Source: Parazoarcus communis (GTDB lineage: Bacteria; Pseudomonadota; Gammaproteobacteria; Burkholderiales; Rhodocyclaceae). Taken from it: DNA of 64,000 nucleotides. Position 1 is the first letter of the stretch, and every line of letters begins with the position of its first letter. The DNA lies in contig NZ_CP022188.1 of the NCBI RefSeq assembly GCF_003111665.1, positions 2,976,001 through 3,040,000 of the forward strand, given 5' to 3'. Shown one piece after another: positions 1 through 8,784 of this stretch. The notes below the pieces were generated by a model that did no database searches, was not told where the DNA came from, and was given only the letters and a program-made list of their open reading frames with translations. The translations under genes were made by a program, and so were the position numbers.

Positions 1-418
1 GGAAGACATCGTAATTGTCGAAGTGCGGGCCGACGCCGCCGCCATCGACTGCGTAGCTGACCATCAGGTCGTCGAGCCTGGCTTGTGGAATGAAATCGAA
101 CTGATGCAGGAGGGCATCACCGGCGGGTGACCACAGATTCAGGCCCTGAACCAGTACCGTCCACGGCTGACGCTTGCCGCGCAGTCGACCGCGTGTCTGC
201 GGTCCGCGTTCGAGCACCCAGTCGCTGCCCGGCGTGTCGGGCAGGTAGCGCACGTAGCGCGATTCGACATCAGCGTCGCAGGCGAGGTCGAACAGTTCGT
301 CGCGCGATACGACGCCGGTGAAGCCGGGTACGGCCTGACGCACGAGGAGGGGTTTCTTTTGCCAGTATTCCTCAAGAAACTGGCGGGGCGACATGCCCCC
401 GAGCAGAGTTTTCATCAT
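1..418 (-). CDS. roxA: JmjC/cupin ribosomal oxygenase, RoxA (YcfD) type, 3' part cut by window edge
   Basis: This is the N-terminal part, about 139 residues, of a cupin-fold 2-oxoglutarate/Fe(II) dioxygenase; the gene runs off the left edge. The family hydroxylates an arginine of ribosomal protein L16. The start of the protein, with a Q-F-L-E-E-Y-W-Q-K-K-P-L-L stretch, and the end at the edge, G-V-G-P-H-F-D-N-Y-D-V-F, match RoxA/YcfD; the H-x-D pair supplies two iron ligands. Two adjacent ATGs (418 and 415) and an in-frame ATG at 427 are possible starts. I chose 418 because the 427 codon sits inside a TATAAT-like hexamer (426-431, minus strand), which may be the -10 box. It is divergent from rlmD. 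Confidence 0.8.
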   Translation of the reverse strand, partial: MMKTLLGGMSPRQFLEEYWQKKPLLVRQAVPGFTGVVSRDELFDLACDADVESRYVRYLPDTPGSDWVLERGPQTRGRLRGKRQPWTVLVQGLNLWSPAGDALLHQFDFIPQARLDDLMVSYAVDGGGVGPHFDNYDVF

Positions 419-556
419 GGGCTGCATTATAGGCGTCGGGCATCTTCGGTGCAGCCACCGTCAGCAGAGCCGAATGCAGGTGCACGTCGGGCAATGCGCT
501 CCGGCAGATCGTGCGCATGCGTTAAAATCGCGGGCTTTTCTCCATCGGGAAGCAAC

Positions 557-1858
557 ATGCCGATTGCAGTCATCGAGTCACTCGACCATGAAGGCCGTGG
601 CGTCACCCATGTCGGTGGGAAGGCGGTCTTCGTCGAGGGGGCATTGCCGGGTGAAACCGTCGAGTACGCGGTTCACCGCAGCAAACCCACCTACGAGCAG
701 GCCGAGGCGGTTCGCATCATTGAACCGAGCGCGCAACGCGTTACGCCGCGATGCTCGCTATATGGCGTTTGTGGCGGCTGTTCGATGCAGCATCTCGACC
801 CGGTGGCGCAGGCGGCGGTCAAGCAGCGCGTCATGGAGAATGCCTTCAGGCATATCGGAAAGATCAAGCCCGGGATCATCCATGCTGCCATTCACGGCCC
901 GTCCTGGGCCTACCGCTACCGGGCACGGATCAGCGTGAAAATGCTGCCGGGCAAGGGCGGTCTGCGCATCGGCTTTCACGAGCGGCGCTCGAGCCATATT
1001 GCCGACATGCGCGCTTGCGATGTCCTGCCGAAGCAGATTTCGGCCCTGTTGCCGCGCCTGCGCGAAGTCATCGCCGGGCTGTCGAAGCCGGAGCGCGTGG
1101 CGCAGATCGAACTGGCCGTCAGCGACACCGGCACGGCGTTTGTCTTTCGCAACCTGTCGCCCATGTCGGCCGCTGACGAGTCCCGTCTGCGCCAGTTTGC
1201 CGACGAGGCAGGGGTGCAGGTGTGGCTGCAGCCGGGTGAGCCCGGCACCGCATACCGGTTCCACCCCAAGGAAGCGCCAAGCCTCGCCTATACCTTGCCC
1301 GAGTTCGATGTGAGCATGGACTTCAGGCCGACGGACTTCACCCAGGTGAATGTGCATATCAATCGCCTGCTGATCCGGCGCGCCATGCAGTTGCTCGATC
1401 CGCAACCGGGCGAGCGGATTGCCGATCTGTTCTGTGGCCTGGGCAATTTCAGTCTGCCGATCGCGCGCTTGGGCGCAACCGTGGTCGGGGTGGAGGGTAG
1501 CGAGTCGCTGGTGCAGCGCGCACTGGAAAACGCCCGCAGCAACGGACTGGCCGAGCGCACCGAATTTCATGCCGCCAATCTCTTCGACACCACCGAAGAC
1601 AGCCTCGCCGCGCTGGGTCGGCTGGACAAGCTGCTGATCGACCCGCCGCGCGAAGGCGCGATTGCGGTGGTTCGGGCGCTGAGCCCGCAGCAGCTTCCTG
1701 CCCGCATCGTGTACGTGTCCTGCAATCCGGCCACGCTGGCGCGGGATGCAGCCGTGCTCGTGCACGAAAAGGGCTACGCCCTGCGCGAAGCCGGCATCGC
1801 CAACATGTTTCCGCAGACCTCGCATGTGGAGTCGATTGCGCTCTTCGAACGCTGCTGA
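557..1858 (+). CDS. rlmD: 23S rRNA (uracil(1939)-C(5))-methyltransferase RlmD
   Basis: SAM-dependent methyltransferase that makes m5U1939 in 23S rRNA. The 433-residue length equals that of E. coli RlmD. An N-terminal TRAM domain (about 1-55) is followed by the 4Fe-4S cysteines C66, C72 and C75, with C154 as the likely fourth ligand. The C-terminal Rossmann methyltransferase has a D-P-P-R-E-G motif and the catalytic cysteine C389 in V-S-C-N-P-A-T. The open frame continues upstream to 359, but ATG 557 (M-P-I-A-V-I-E-S-L) begins the TRAM domain exactly, so the longer version is rejected. A TAAAAT-like -10 box lies near 523-528. Confidence 0.95.
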   Translation: MPIAVIESLDHEGRGVTHVGGKAVFVEGALPGETVEYAVHRSKPTYEQAEAVRIIEPSAQRVTPRCSLYGVCGGCSMQHLDPVAQAAVKQRVMENAFRHIGKIKPGIIHAAIHGPSWAYRYRARISVKMLPGKGGLRIGFHERRSSHIADMRACDVLPKQISALLPRLREVIAGLSKPERVAQIELAVSDTGTAFVFRNLSPMSAADESRLRQFADEAGVQVWLQPGEPGTAYRFHPKEAPSLAYTLPEFDVSMDFRPTDFTQVNVHINRLLIRRAMQLLDPQPGERIADLFCGLGNFSLPIARLGATVVGVEGSESLVQRALENARSNGLAERTEFHAANLFDTTEDSLAALGRLDKLLIDPPREGAIAVVRALSPQQLPARIVYVSCNPATLARDAAVLVHEKGYALREAGIANMFPQTSHVESIALFERC

Positions 1859-1902
1859 AGCGGCTCCATTTCTCGCGTCGAGTGATATACTGCGCGCCTT
1901 CC

Positions 1903-1990
1903 GGAAGCTTGGCAGAGTGGTCGATTGCACCGGTCTTGAAAACCGGCATACCGAAAGGTATCCAGGGTTCGAATCCCTGAGCTTCCGCCA
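1903..1990 (+). tRNA. tRNA-Ser (anticodon UGA)
   Basis: An 88-nt class II tRNA. The 7-bp acceptor stem pairs 1903-1909 with 1980-1986, followed by discriminator G and an encoded CCA (1988-1990). The anticodon stem CCGGT/ACCGG encloses the loop CTTGAAA with anticodon TGA. A long variable arm (stem TACC/GGTA) and the T-loop GTTCGAATC are visible. It is followed directly by a rho-independent terminator. Confidence 0.97.
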
Positions 1991-1997
1991 GACCAAA

Positions 1998-2030
1998 GAA
2001 AAAGCCCCTTGTTTGAGGGGCTTTTTCTTT
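1998..2030 (+). terminator. rho-independent terminator after tRNA-Ser
   Basis: The stem AAAAAGCCCCTT / AGGGGCTTTTT with loop GTTTG is followed by a T-rich tract. It lies a few bases beyond the tRNA CCA end. The A/T-flanked stem could also serve the convergent methyltransferase gene ending at 2092. Confidence 0.9.
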
Positions 2031-2091
2031 TTCTGCTCGTGCTTTGGCGCCGTCCCGCTCCACAACCGGAACGACAGCTGCTGCGCGTTCC

Positions 2092-3108
2092 TTACACCCG
2101 CAGCAGCGCCATCTTCAGCGGCGGGTTGCCGTCCGGGCTGGGGAAGTCGCTTTCGGGTTCGATCCATTCCATTTCGCGGATCGGGCGGCCGGCCTTCGTT
2201 GCGCTGCGCTGGAGTTGATCCAGCCATTCGTCGCGCTTTACCTGCGCCACGTTGTTGCAGCAGATCAGCGTGCCGCCTTCGGCCGTCGACAGCAGGGCGG
2301 GCTTGAACAGGGCGGGGTAGTCCTTGACCAGATCAACCACGCCGAAGGGGCTGCGGGCGTAGCGCGGGGGGTCAAGAAAGACGAGGTCGAACTGGTGCGC
2401 TTCAAGTTCGGGGAAGGGAGGCATGCGCTTGCCGCGCACCATCTTCGGCTGGCCGATACCGGAATACTGGCGCAGCGCGGCGAAGGCGTCGCTCTTGATG
2501 AAGCGCACGCGGATCGGCAAATCGTTGAGACGGGCATTCTCCTTGCCCACCGCCAGGCTCGATTCGGAGAAGTCCACATTGATCACGTGGCGCGCACCCG
2601 CGTGGGCTGCAGCGACGCCGACGCCGCAGGTGTAGGCAAAGACGTTGAGCAGCGACTTGCCGGCTGCCTCCTGCATCACGCGCCGGCGTCCGGCACGCAT
2701 GTCCAGAAAAAGCCACGGGTCCTGACCTGCGTGGCGGGCCTGAAAGCGGTACTTGACGCCGAGCTCGCGAAACTCGCGCGGTTGTTGTGCGATCTCGATC
2801 TGCTCGGGCGTGAGCTCATTCACGATGCGCGAATTTGCCGGGCTGCGGTCGTTCAGGATCAGCGGCAGGCCGGGAAAGGCGTCGGCGTAGAAGGCTTCGA
2901 GTTCGGCACGCTCTTCTGCACTGAGCGAGCGGTGAAACGTCTGTGCGAGCAGGGCATCGCCGTAGCGGTCCACCGTCAGCCCGGCGAGACCTTCGACGCT
3001 GCCATGAAAGAGCCGATAGGCATCGGTCTGTTCGGCAGCGAGTTGGGCGATGAGGGGGGCGCGGGCGGTGAGCGCGCTGTCGAGGCTGGAGATCAGTGCA
3101 GAGGACAT
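2092..3108 (-). CDS. class I SAM-dependent rRNA methyltransferase, RlmI/RlmK-like (COG1092)
   Basis: A 338-residue protein. The N-terminal part (about 1-110) carries an E-G-L-x-G-L-T-V-D-R-Y-G-D stretch typical of the RlmI family's RNA-binding/EEHEE region. The C-terminal Rossmann methyltransferase has L-N-V-F-A-Y-T-C-G-V-G-V (SAM binding, motif I) and F-L-D-P-P-R-Y (catalytic motif IV). E. coli RlmI is about 396 residues with an N-terminal PUA domain; this protein lacks room for a full PUA domain, so the substrate may differ. The frame is open to 3189, but ATG 3108 was preferred because the upstream 27 codons look non-coding. It is convergent with tRNA-Ser. Confidence 0.8.
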   Translation of the reverse strand: MSSALISSLDSALTARAPLIAQLAAEQTDAYRLFHGSVEGLAGLTVDRYGDALLAQTFHRSLSAEERAELEAFYADAFPGLPLILNDRSPANSRIVNELTPEQIEIAQQPREFRELGVKYRFQARHAGQDPWLFLDMRAGRRRVMQEAAGKSLLNVFAYTCGVGVAAAHAGARHVINVDFSESSLAVGKENARLNDLPIRVRFIKSDAFAALRQYSGIGQPKMVRGKRMPPFPELEAHQFDLVFLDPPRYARSPFGVVDLVKDYPALFKPALLSTAEGGTLICCNNVAQVKRDEWLDQLQRSATKAGRPIREMEWIEPESDFPSPDGNPPLKMALLRV

Positions 3109-3232
3109 GAGTGGCGGGTGTGCGGCGCGCGGGATCGCTCGCGGGCGGCCGGATGTAATTAGAGTCGCTGGCCCGAGAGTATGCATCACTCTGCGGCTCT
3201 TCCGCGGCGGAATCGGGCTTGGTGTGGTTTAT

Positions 3233-3254
3233 AAGTTTCGTTTGAGTGAAACTT
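3233..3254. promoter_or_regulatory. palindromic operator candidate upstream of the aminotransferase operon
   Basis: AAGTTTC and GAAACTT form a perfect 7-bp inverted repeat separated by 8 bases, 54 bp before the aminotransferase start. The core GTTTC-N8-GAAAC recurs at 14907-14924 directly before the lysR gene. It resembles an extended LysR-family T-N11-A box. Assignment to that regulator is inference. Confidence 0.55.
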
Positions 3255-3307
3255 CAGTGACGCAGACAGTCGTTTTCTGCACGTTTGTTCATGGCTAGGA
3301 TGAAGGC

Positions 3308-4636
3308 ATGTCATCAACGGTGCCCACCATGAACCACGATCAAGCTTTCTGGCTGCCCTATACGGCCAACCGCGCCTTCTGGAAATCCCCCCGCGTCATC
3401 AAGGCGGCACGCGGTCATTACTACACAGCAGAAGATGGCCAGCAGCTGCTGGATGCCTTCTCCGGCTTGTGGACCTCGGGTCTGGGCCACTGCCACCCGG
3501 CAATCGTGTCGGCGGTGCAGGAGCAGGTGGCCACGCTCGACTACAGCATGGGTTTCCAGATGACCAACGACCGCGCAATTGCGCTGGCGCGTGAAGTCGC
3601 GGACCTGGCCCCGGCCGGGCTCGACCGGGTCTTCTTCACCAACTCCGGTTCGGAGTCGGCCGATACCGCGCTCAAGATTGCGCTGGCCTATCACCGCGCA
3701 CGGGGCGAGGGCCAGCGTACGCGGCTGATTGGCCGCGAGCGGGGCTATCACGGGGTGAACTTCGGTGGCATGTCGGTGGGCGGAATCCCGGGCAATCGCA
3801 AGGTGTTCAGTGCCACGATGCTGCCTGGCGTGGACCACATCCGGCACACCTACAGTCACGCCGACATGGCCTTCAGCCACGGTCAGCCGACCTGGGGCTG
3901 CGAGCTGGCCGAGGATCTCGAGCGTCTGGTCGGTCTGCATGATGCGTCGAACATTGCGGCGCTGATCGTGGAGCCGGTGTCGGGTTCGACCGGCATCCTG
4001 GTGCCGCCGGTCGGCTACCTGCAGCGCCTGCGCGAAATCTGCGACAAGCACGGCATCCTGCTGATCTTCGATGAAGTGATCACTGCTTTCGGCCGCGTCG
4101 GCGCGCCCTTTGCCTCGGCCCGGTTTGGCGTTACGCCCGACATCATCACCACGGCCAAGGGCCTGACCAACGGCGTGGTGCCGATGGGCGCGGTCATTGT
4201 GCGCGAGGAGGTCTATCAGGCGCTGATGCAGGGGCCGGACAACGCAGTTGAACTGTTCCACGGCTACACCTATTCGGGTCATCCGCTGGCCGCAGCGGCA
4301 GGTCTGGCGACGATGAAGGTCTATCGTGAAGAAGACAGCTTTGCCCGCGCGCTCGCCCTCGAACCGGTGTTCGCAGAGACCATCCACGCGCTGAAGGGCG
4401 AGCCGCATGTGATCGATATCCGAAACTTCGGCCTCATGGGCGGCATCGAACTGGCACCGCGTCCGGGGGCGCCGGGTGCGCGCGGTTACGAGGTCTTCCT
4501 CAAGTGCTTCGAAGCGGGCGTGGTGATCCGCAATGGTGGCGACATCCTGCAGTTCTCGCCCTTCCTCGACTCGACGCCGGACGAACTCACCCGTATCTTC
4601 GAGACCGTACGCGATGCGCTGCGCGCCGTTGCTTGA
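3308..4636 (+). CDS. bauA: beta-alanine (omega-amino acid):pyruvate aminotransferase
   Basis: A 442-residue class III PLP-dependent aminotransferase. Family members transfer the omega-amino group of beta-alanine to pyruvate, giving malonic semialdehyde and alanine. Visible hallmarks are the N-terminal F-W-L-P-Y-T-A-N-R (substrate channel of this subfamily), T-N-S-G-S-E-S (PLP phosphate), the I-F-D-E-V-I-T-A-F-G-R signature, and Lys284 in T-T-A-K-G-L-T-N-G as the Schiff-base lysine. It starts a three-gene operon (27 bp to mmsA, then 14 bp to the M20 hydrolase), which supports a beta-alanine catabolic role. A second ATG at codon 8 is possible. Confidence 0.9.
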   Translation: MSSTVPTMNHDQAFWLPYTANRAFWKSPRVIKAARGHYYTAEDGQQLLDAFSGLWTSGLGHCHPAIVSAVQEQVATLDYSMGFQMTNDRAIALAREVADLAPAGLDRVFFTNSGSESADTALKIALAYHRARGEGQRTRLIGRERGYHGVNFGGMSVGGIPGNRKVFSATMLPGVDHIRHTYSHADMAFSHGQPTWGCELAEDLERLVGLHDASNIAALIVEPVSGSTGILVPPVGYLQRLREICDKHGILLIFDEVITAFGRVGAPFASARFGVTPDIITTAKGLTNGVVPMGAVIVREEVYQALMQGPDNAVELFHGYTYSGHPLAAAAGLATMKVYREEDSFARALALEPVFAETIHALKGEPHVIDIRNFGLMGGIELAPRPGAPGARGYEVFLKCFEAGVVIRNGGDILQFSPFLDSTPDELTRIFETVRDALRAVA

Positions 4637-4663
4637 ACCCAGAAAAATTCAGAGAGACAACAG

Positions 4664-6157
4664 ATGAACACGATTGGTCATTACATCAACGGTCAGACGC
4701 TCGCCGACAGCGGACGTCTGCAACCGGTCTTCAATCCCGCGCTGGGCGAACCCGTGCGTCAGGTGGCGATGGCCAGCCGCGCCACGGTGGAGCAGGCGAT
4801 TGCCTCGGCCGAGGCGGCTTTCCCGGCCTGGCGCAAGACGCCGCCGCTCAAGCGCGCCCGCATTCTCTTCGCCTACAAGGCGCTGCTCGACAAGCACGCC
4901 GACCGCATCGTCGCGGCCATCGTGGAAGAGCACGGAAAGGTGTGGGAAGACGCGCATGGCGAACTGCAGCGTGGCATTGAGGTGGTGGAATACGCCTGCG
5001 GTGCGCCGGAGTTCCTCAAGGGCGAGCACAGCCGCGACGTCGGCCCCGAGATCGATTCGTGGTCGGAGTTTCCGCCGCTGGGCGTGGTGGCCGGCATCAC
5101 GCCGTTCAACTTCCCGTCCATGGTGCCGATGTGGATGTTCCCGATGGCGATTGCCTGCGGCAACTGCTTCATCCTCAAGCCCTCGGAGAAAGACCCGTCG
5201 GCTGCGATGATCCTGGCCGAACTGCTGACCGAAGCCGGTCTGCCGCCGGGCGTGTTCAACGTCGTCAATGGTGACAAGGAAGCGGTCGATACCCTGCTGA
5301 CTGATGCGCGGGTGAAGGCGGTGAGCTTTGTCGGTTCGACCCCGATCGCCGAATACATCTACGCCACCGGCACCGCACACGGCAAGCGTGTGCAGGCGCT
5401 GGGCGGCGCCAAGAACCATGCGGTGCTGATGCCCGACGCCGACCTCGACAACGCGGTCAACGCCATCATGGGGGCGGCCTACGGCTCCTGCGGCGAACGC
5501 TGCATGGCGATCTCGGTGGTGGTTGCGGTGGGCGATCAGGTCGCCGACGAGCTGGTGAAGCGGCTCAAGCCCAAGGTCGAGGCACTGGCGATCGGCAACG
5601 GCCAGACACGCGGGCTGGATATGGGCCCGCTGATCACCGGTGTGCATCGCGACAAGGTGAAGAGCTACATCGACCTCGGCGCGGAAGAAGGCGCCGAACT
5701 GGTGGTCGACGGCCGCACGCTCAAGGTGGCTGGCTGCGAGAACGGCTTCTTCCTCGGCGGCACGCTGTTCGACCACGTCAAGCCTGAGATGCGCGTGTAC
5801 AAGGAAGAGATCTTCGGCCCGGTGCTGGCCATCGTGCGTGTCGCGAGCCTGGACGAGGCGATCGCGCTGATCGACGCACACGAATTCGGCAACGGCACCT
5901 GCGTGTTCACCCGCGATGGCGCGGTTGCGCGTCACTTCACCGACAGCGTTCAGGTCGGCATGGTCGGGGTGAACGTGCCGCTGCCGGTGCCGGTTGCGTG
6001 CCAGAGCTTTGGCGGCTGGAAGCGTTCGTTGTTCGGTGATCTGTATGCCTACGGGCCGGATGCCGTGCGTTTCTACACGCGGCGCAAGACCCTCACCCAG
6101 CGCTGGCCCAGCGCCAGTATCGAGAAGGCGCAGTTCGCCTTTCCCAGCAACGGCTGA
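4664..6157 (+). CDS. mmsA: CoA-acylating methylmalonate/malonate-semialdehyde dehydrogenase
   Basis: A 497-residue aldehyde dehydrogenase of the MmsA/IolA branch. This branch converts malonic or methylmalonic semialdehyde with CoA and NAD+ to acetyl- or propionyl-CoA and CO2. Seen are the coenzyme-binding [10 protein letters not shown] segment (near 222-231), the nucleophile Cys280 in G-E-R-C-M-A-I-S, and the C-terminal [10 protein letters not shown] block of the subfamily. It uses the product of the upstream transaminase. Malonic semialdehyde as the true substrate is inferred from context; valine or inositol catabolism enzymes of this family look the same. Confidence 0.92.
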   Translation: MNTIGHYINGQTLADSGRLQPVFNPALGEPVRQVAMASRATVEQAIASAEAAFPAWRKTPPLKRARILFAYKALLDKHADRIVAAIVEEHGKVWEDAHGELQRGIEVVEYACGAPEFLKGEHSRDVGPEIDSWSEFPPLGVVAGITPFNFPSMVPMWMFPMAIACGNCFILKPSEKDPSAAMILAELLTEAGLPPGVFNVVNGDKEAVDTLLTDARVKAVSFVGSTPIAEYIYATGTAHGKRVQALGGAKNHAVLMPDADLDNAVNAIMGAAYGSCGERCMAISVVVAVGDQVADELVKRLKPKVEALAIGNGQTRGLDMGPLITGVHRDKVKSYIDLGAEEGAELVVDGRTLKVAGCENGFFLGGTLFDHVKPEMRVYKEEIFGPVLAIVRVASLDEAIALIDAHEFGNGTCVFTRDGAVARHFTDSVQVGMVGVNVPLPVPVACQSFGGWKRSLFGDLYAYGPDAVRFYTRRKTLTQRWPSASIEKAQFAFPSNG

Positions 6158-6171
6158 TCGGAGCTTATTGA

Positions 6172-7455
6172 ATGAATGATCGTCTTCCCACTGCCGGCGC
6201 TTCGGCGTCCGGCCTCGCCATCGATGGCTCGCGCCTGTGGCAGTCACTGATGGATCTGGCGCAGCTTGGCGCCACTGCAAAGGGCGGCGTATGCCGTCTG
6301 GCGCTTACCGAGCTTGACGGCAAGGCGCGCGACCTCTTCGCTGCCTGGTGTCGTGCCGAAGGCTGCAGCATCCGCATCGACCAGATCGGCAACATCTTTG
6401 CCCGTCGTGCAGGCACGCGCGACGACCTGCCGGCGATTGCAACCGGCAGCCATATCGACACCCAGCCCACCGGCGGCAAGTTCGACGGCAATTACGGGGT
6501 GATGGCCGGGCTGGAGGTGATTCGCACGCTCAATCAGCACAACATCCGCACCGAGGCCCCGGTCGAGGTCTGCGTATGGACCAATGAGGAAGGCTCGCGC
6601 TTCGTGCCGGTGATGATGGGCTCGGGCGTGTATGTCGATGCCTTCACGCTCGACCATGCGCTGACGCGCGCCGATCACGACGGCATCACCGTGGCGAAGG
6701 CGCTGGCTGACATTGGTTATGCCGGTGATGCGCCGGCGTCGGTCAGTGCCGGCGCACCGCGCTTCGGCGCCTACTTCGAGGCGCATATCGAACAGGGCCC
6801 GGTGCTTGAGGATGCCGACACCACGATCGGCGTGGTGACTGGCGCACTCGGCCAGCGCTGGTACGACGTCACCGTCACCGGCATGGAGTCGCACGCCGGC
6901 CCCACCCCGATGCGCTTGCGCAAGGATGCGCTGTTTGCGGCGACCCACCTCATGCAGAAGGTGGTGGAGATCGCCCTGGCGCATCAGCCCGACGGGCGCG
7001 GCACGGTCGGCTGCGTGCATGTGTACCCGAACTCGCGCAACGTGATTCCGGGCAAGGTCAGCTTCACCGTGGATTTCCGTCACGGCAACGACGATGGCCT
7101 GCTGGCGATGGATGCGGCATTGCGCGCAGCCGCCGAACTGCTGCAGAAGGACTTCCCGGTCGCCGTTGCAGTGGAGCAGGTGGTGTACTTCGAGCCGGTG
7201 GCCTTCGCCCCCGAGCTGGTCGATGCCATCCGCGACGGCGCCGAGCGGGCGGGCTGCAGCCATCTCGACATCGTCAGCGGTGCGGGCCACGACGCGGTCT
7301 ATGTGGCCGGTACCGCGCCCACGGCGATGATCTTCGTGCCGTGCAAGGACGGCATCTCGCACAACGAAATCGAGGACGCGGACCCCGAGCACCTGGCTGC
7401 AGGTGCCAATGTGTTGCTGCATGCGATGCTGGCGCGGGCGGGCACGGTGAGCTGA
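6172..7455 (+). CDS. M20-family Zn hydrolase: N-carbamoyl-beta-alanine / allantoate amidohydrolase type
   Basis: A 427-residue metallo-amidohydrolase of the M20 family (HyuC, beta-ureidopropionase, AllC branch). Metal-site residues are visible: His94 in G-S-H-I-D-T-Q, Asp105 in K-F-D-G-N-Y-G, and Glu139/Glu140 in T-N-E-E-G-S-R-F. The dimerisation segment E-S-H-A-G-P-T-P-M and the late G-A-G-H-D-A (histidine ligand) are also present. Downstream of a beta-alanine aminotransferase, the simplest role is release of beta-alanine, CO2 and ammonia from N-carbamoyl-beta-alanine, the last step of reductive pyrimidine breakdown. Another N-carbamoyl or ureido substrate cannot be excluded. Confidence 0.85.
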   Translation: MNDRLPTAGASASGLAIDGSRLWQSLMDLAQLGATAKGGVCRLALTELDGKARDLFAAWCRAEGCSIRIDQIGNIFARRAGTRDDLPAIATGSHIDTQPTGGKFDGNYGVMAGLEVIRTLNQHNIRTEAPVEVCVWTNEEGSRFVPVMMGSGVYVDAFTLDHALTRADHDGITVAKALADIGYAGDAPASVSAGAPRFGAYFEAHIEQGPVLEDADTTIGVVTGALGQRWYDVTVTGMESHAGPTPMRLRKDALFAATHLMQKVVEIALAHQPDGRGTVGCVHVYPNSRNVIPGKVSFTVDFRHGNDDGLLAMDAALRAAAELLQKDFPVAVAVEQVVYFEPVAFAPELVDAIRDGAERAGCSHLDIVSGAGHDAVYVAGTAPTAMIFVPCKDGISHNEIEDADPEHLAAGANVLLHAMLARAGTVS

Positions 7456-7486
7456 GTTCCGTCTCCAGTAGCGCGGTGTAAAACAG

Positions 7487-7525
7487 AACGGGGCGCCCGG
7501 CGAATCACTCGCCGGGCGCCCCGTT
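7487..7525. terminator. bidirectional terminator hairpin between convergent operons
   Basis: A perfect 17-bp GC-rich inverted repeat (7487-7503 with 7509-7525) closes the loop ATCAC. It sits 32 bp after the M20 hydrolase stop and 24 bp beyond the amidase stop on the other strand, so it can end both transcripts. The arms have AA/TT at their base but no long T tract. Confidence 0.8.
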
Positions 7526-7548
7526 CAGCGTTTGCAGCAGTCTGAGTA

Positions 7549-8736
7549 TCAGTCTTCAGCAGCGATCCGCTGAGCCATCGCGATAAGGCTGCGGTCGCTG
7601 CCGGCGGGGCCTAGCAGCGACAGGCCGAGCGGGGCACCGTTGCGCTTGACCAGCGGCATCGACAGTTGCGGGAAACCGCTCAGACCGGCCAGGCACAGGA
7701 GCTTGATCGCATTGTTGCGGTAGTCCTCGAGCCCGGCCTCGTCGGTGGTGAGCAAGGGGGCGATGTCGGGCATGGTCGGCAGCACCATGACGCCGTCGCT
7801 GCCAAGGATTTCTGCAAGTGCGGCACGGACCTCGTCGCGGATCGCCACGCTTTCTTCCACCTGGGCATCGGTCACCAGCTTCGACCACGCAAAGCGGTCG
7901 CGCACACCGGGTCCGAGGGCGAGGCCGTGACGCTCGATCATGTCGCCGTCGGTCTGCCACGCCTCACGTCCCTGGATGTAGCGGAAAGCCCAGTAGTTGC
8001 GATCGAAACCCTTGGGCGCCATGCGCATGAAGGCCGCTTTGCCGAACAGCGCCTCGACGCGGTCGAGGGCCGGCTGCAGTGCGTCGGACACGGCGCCATC
8101 GAGCAGGCTCCAGCCGTCTTCCGGATAGAGCAGGCGGGGCTGTGCGGGCAGCGGCGAAGGGTCGGTGCCGAGCAGCACATCGGCCACCCGGCCAAAGGTC
8201 TCCGCATCGCGGGTAAAGAAGCCGCAGCTGTCGAAGCCCGGTGCGAGATCCAGGCAGTTCTCCAGGCTGATGCGGCCATGGGTCGGGCGCAGGCCGAAGA
8301 GGCCGCAGTGGCTTGCCGGGCAGCGTACCGAGCCGCCGGTGTCGGTGCCGAGGGCGAAATCCACCAGTCCGTTGGAGACCGCCGCGGCCGAACCCGAGGA
8401 CGAGCCGCCGGGGATGCGGTCCGGTGCGCCGCCATTGACCGGCGCGCCGAAGTGGGCGTTGATGCCGTTCATCGAGAAGGCGAGTTCGTCGGTATAGGTC
8501 TTGCCAACGAAGCGGGCGCCGCTGTCGAGCAGGCGCTGCACGGTGGGCGCGGTGCGGGTCTTGATGCCCGACAGCGCCAGCACGTGCGGGTTGCCGCCAC
8601 CGGTCGGATAACCGGCAACGTCGAAGAGATCCTTTACCGCAAAGCTGAGCCCCTCGAGCGGGCCGCCTGGGGTGTGGGGCAGTTGGACTGCGGGGTAGGG
8701 AACAAAGGCGTGGGCGGGGTCGTGATCGATCAGCAT
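7549..8736 (-). CDS. amidase signature family hydrolase
   Basis: A 395-residue amidase-signature enzyme that hydrolyses a carboxamide to acid and ammonia. The Ser-cisSer-Lys triad can be placed: Lys35 in F-A-V-K-D-L-F-D, the cis-Ser at 112/113 in P-G-G-S-S-S-G-S, and Ser136 in G-T-D-T-G-G-S-V-R. The serine at position 114 replaces the usual glycine of G-G-S-S-G-G. It is shorter than GatA (about 480) and close in length to plant AMI1-type amidases. It is the last gene of the minus-strand transporter operon, 48 bp after the ATPase gene, so its substrate is probably what the transporter imports or a derivative. Exact substrate unknown. Confidence 0.85.
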   Translation of the reverse strand: MLIDHDPAHAFVPYPAVQLPHTPGGPLEGLSFAVKDLFDVAGYPTGGGNPHVLALSGIKTRTAPTVQRLLDSGARFVGKTYTDELAFSMNGINAHFGAPVNGGAPDRIPGGSSSGSAAAVSNGLVDFALGTDTGGSVRCPASHCGLFGLRPTHGRISLENCLDLAPGFDSCGFFTRDAETFGRVADVLLGTDPSPLPAQPRLLYPEDGWSLLDGAVSDALQPALDRVEALFGKAAFMRMAPKGFDRNYWAFRYIQGREAWQTDGDMIERHGLALGPGVRDRFAWSKLVTDAQVEESVAIRDEVRAALAEILGSDGVMVLPTMPDIAPLLTTDEAGLEDYRNNAIKLLCLAGLSGFPQLSMPLVKRNGAPLGLSLLGPAGSDRSLIAMAQRIAAED

Positions 8737-8784
8737 TGAGGGTCCATTGGGGCTGTGGTGTGAGGGCAGTGAGGGCTCGACCGC

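Noticed and set aside
758..2227. 489-codon minus-strand open frame across rlmD and the tRNA
   Set aside because: It would read through tRNA-Ser and its terminator and is antisense to the RlmD catalytic motifs.
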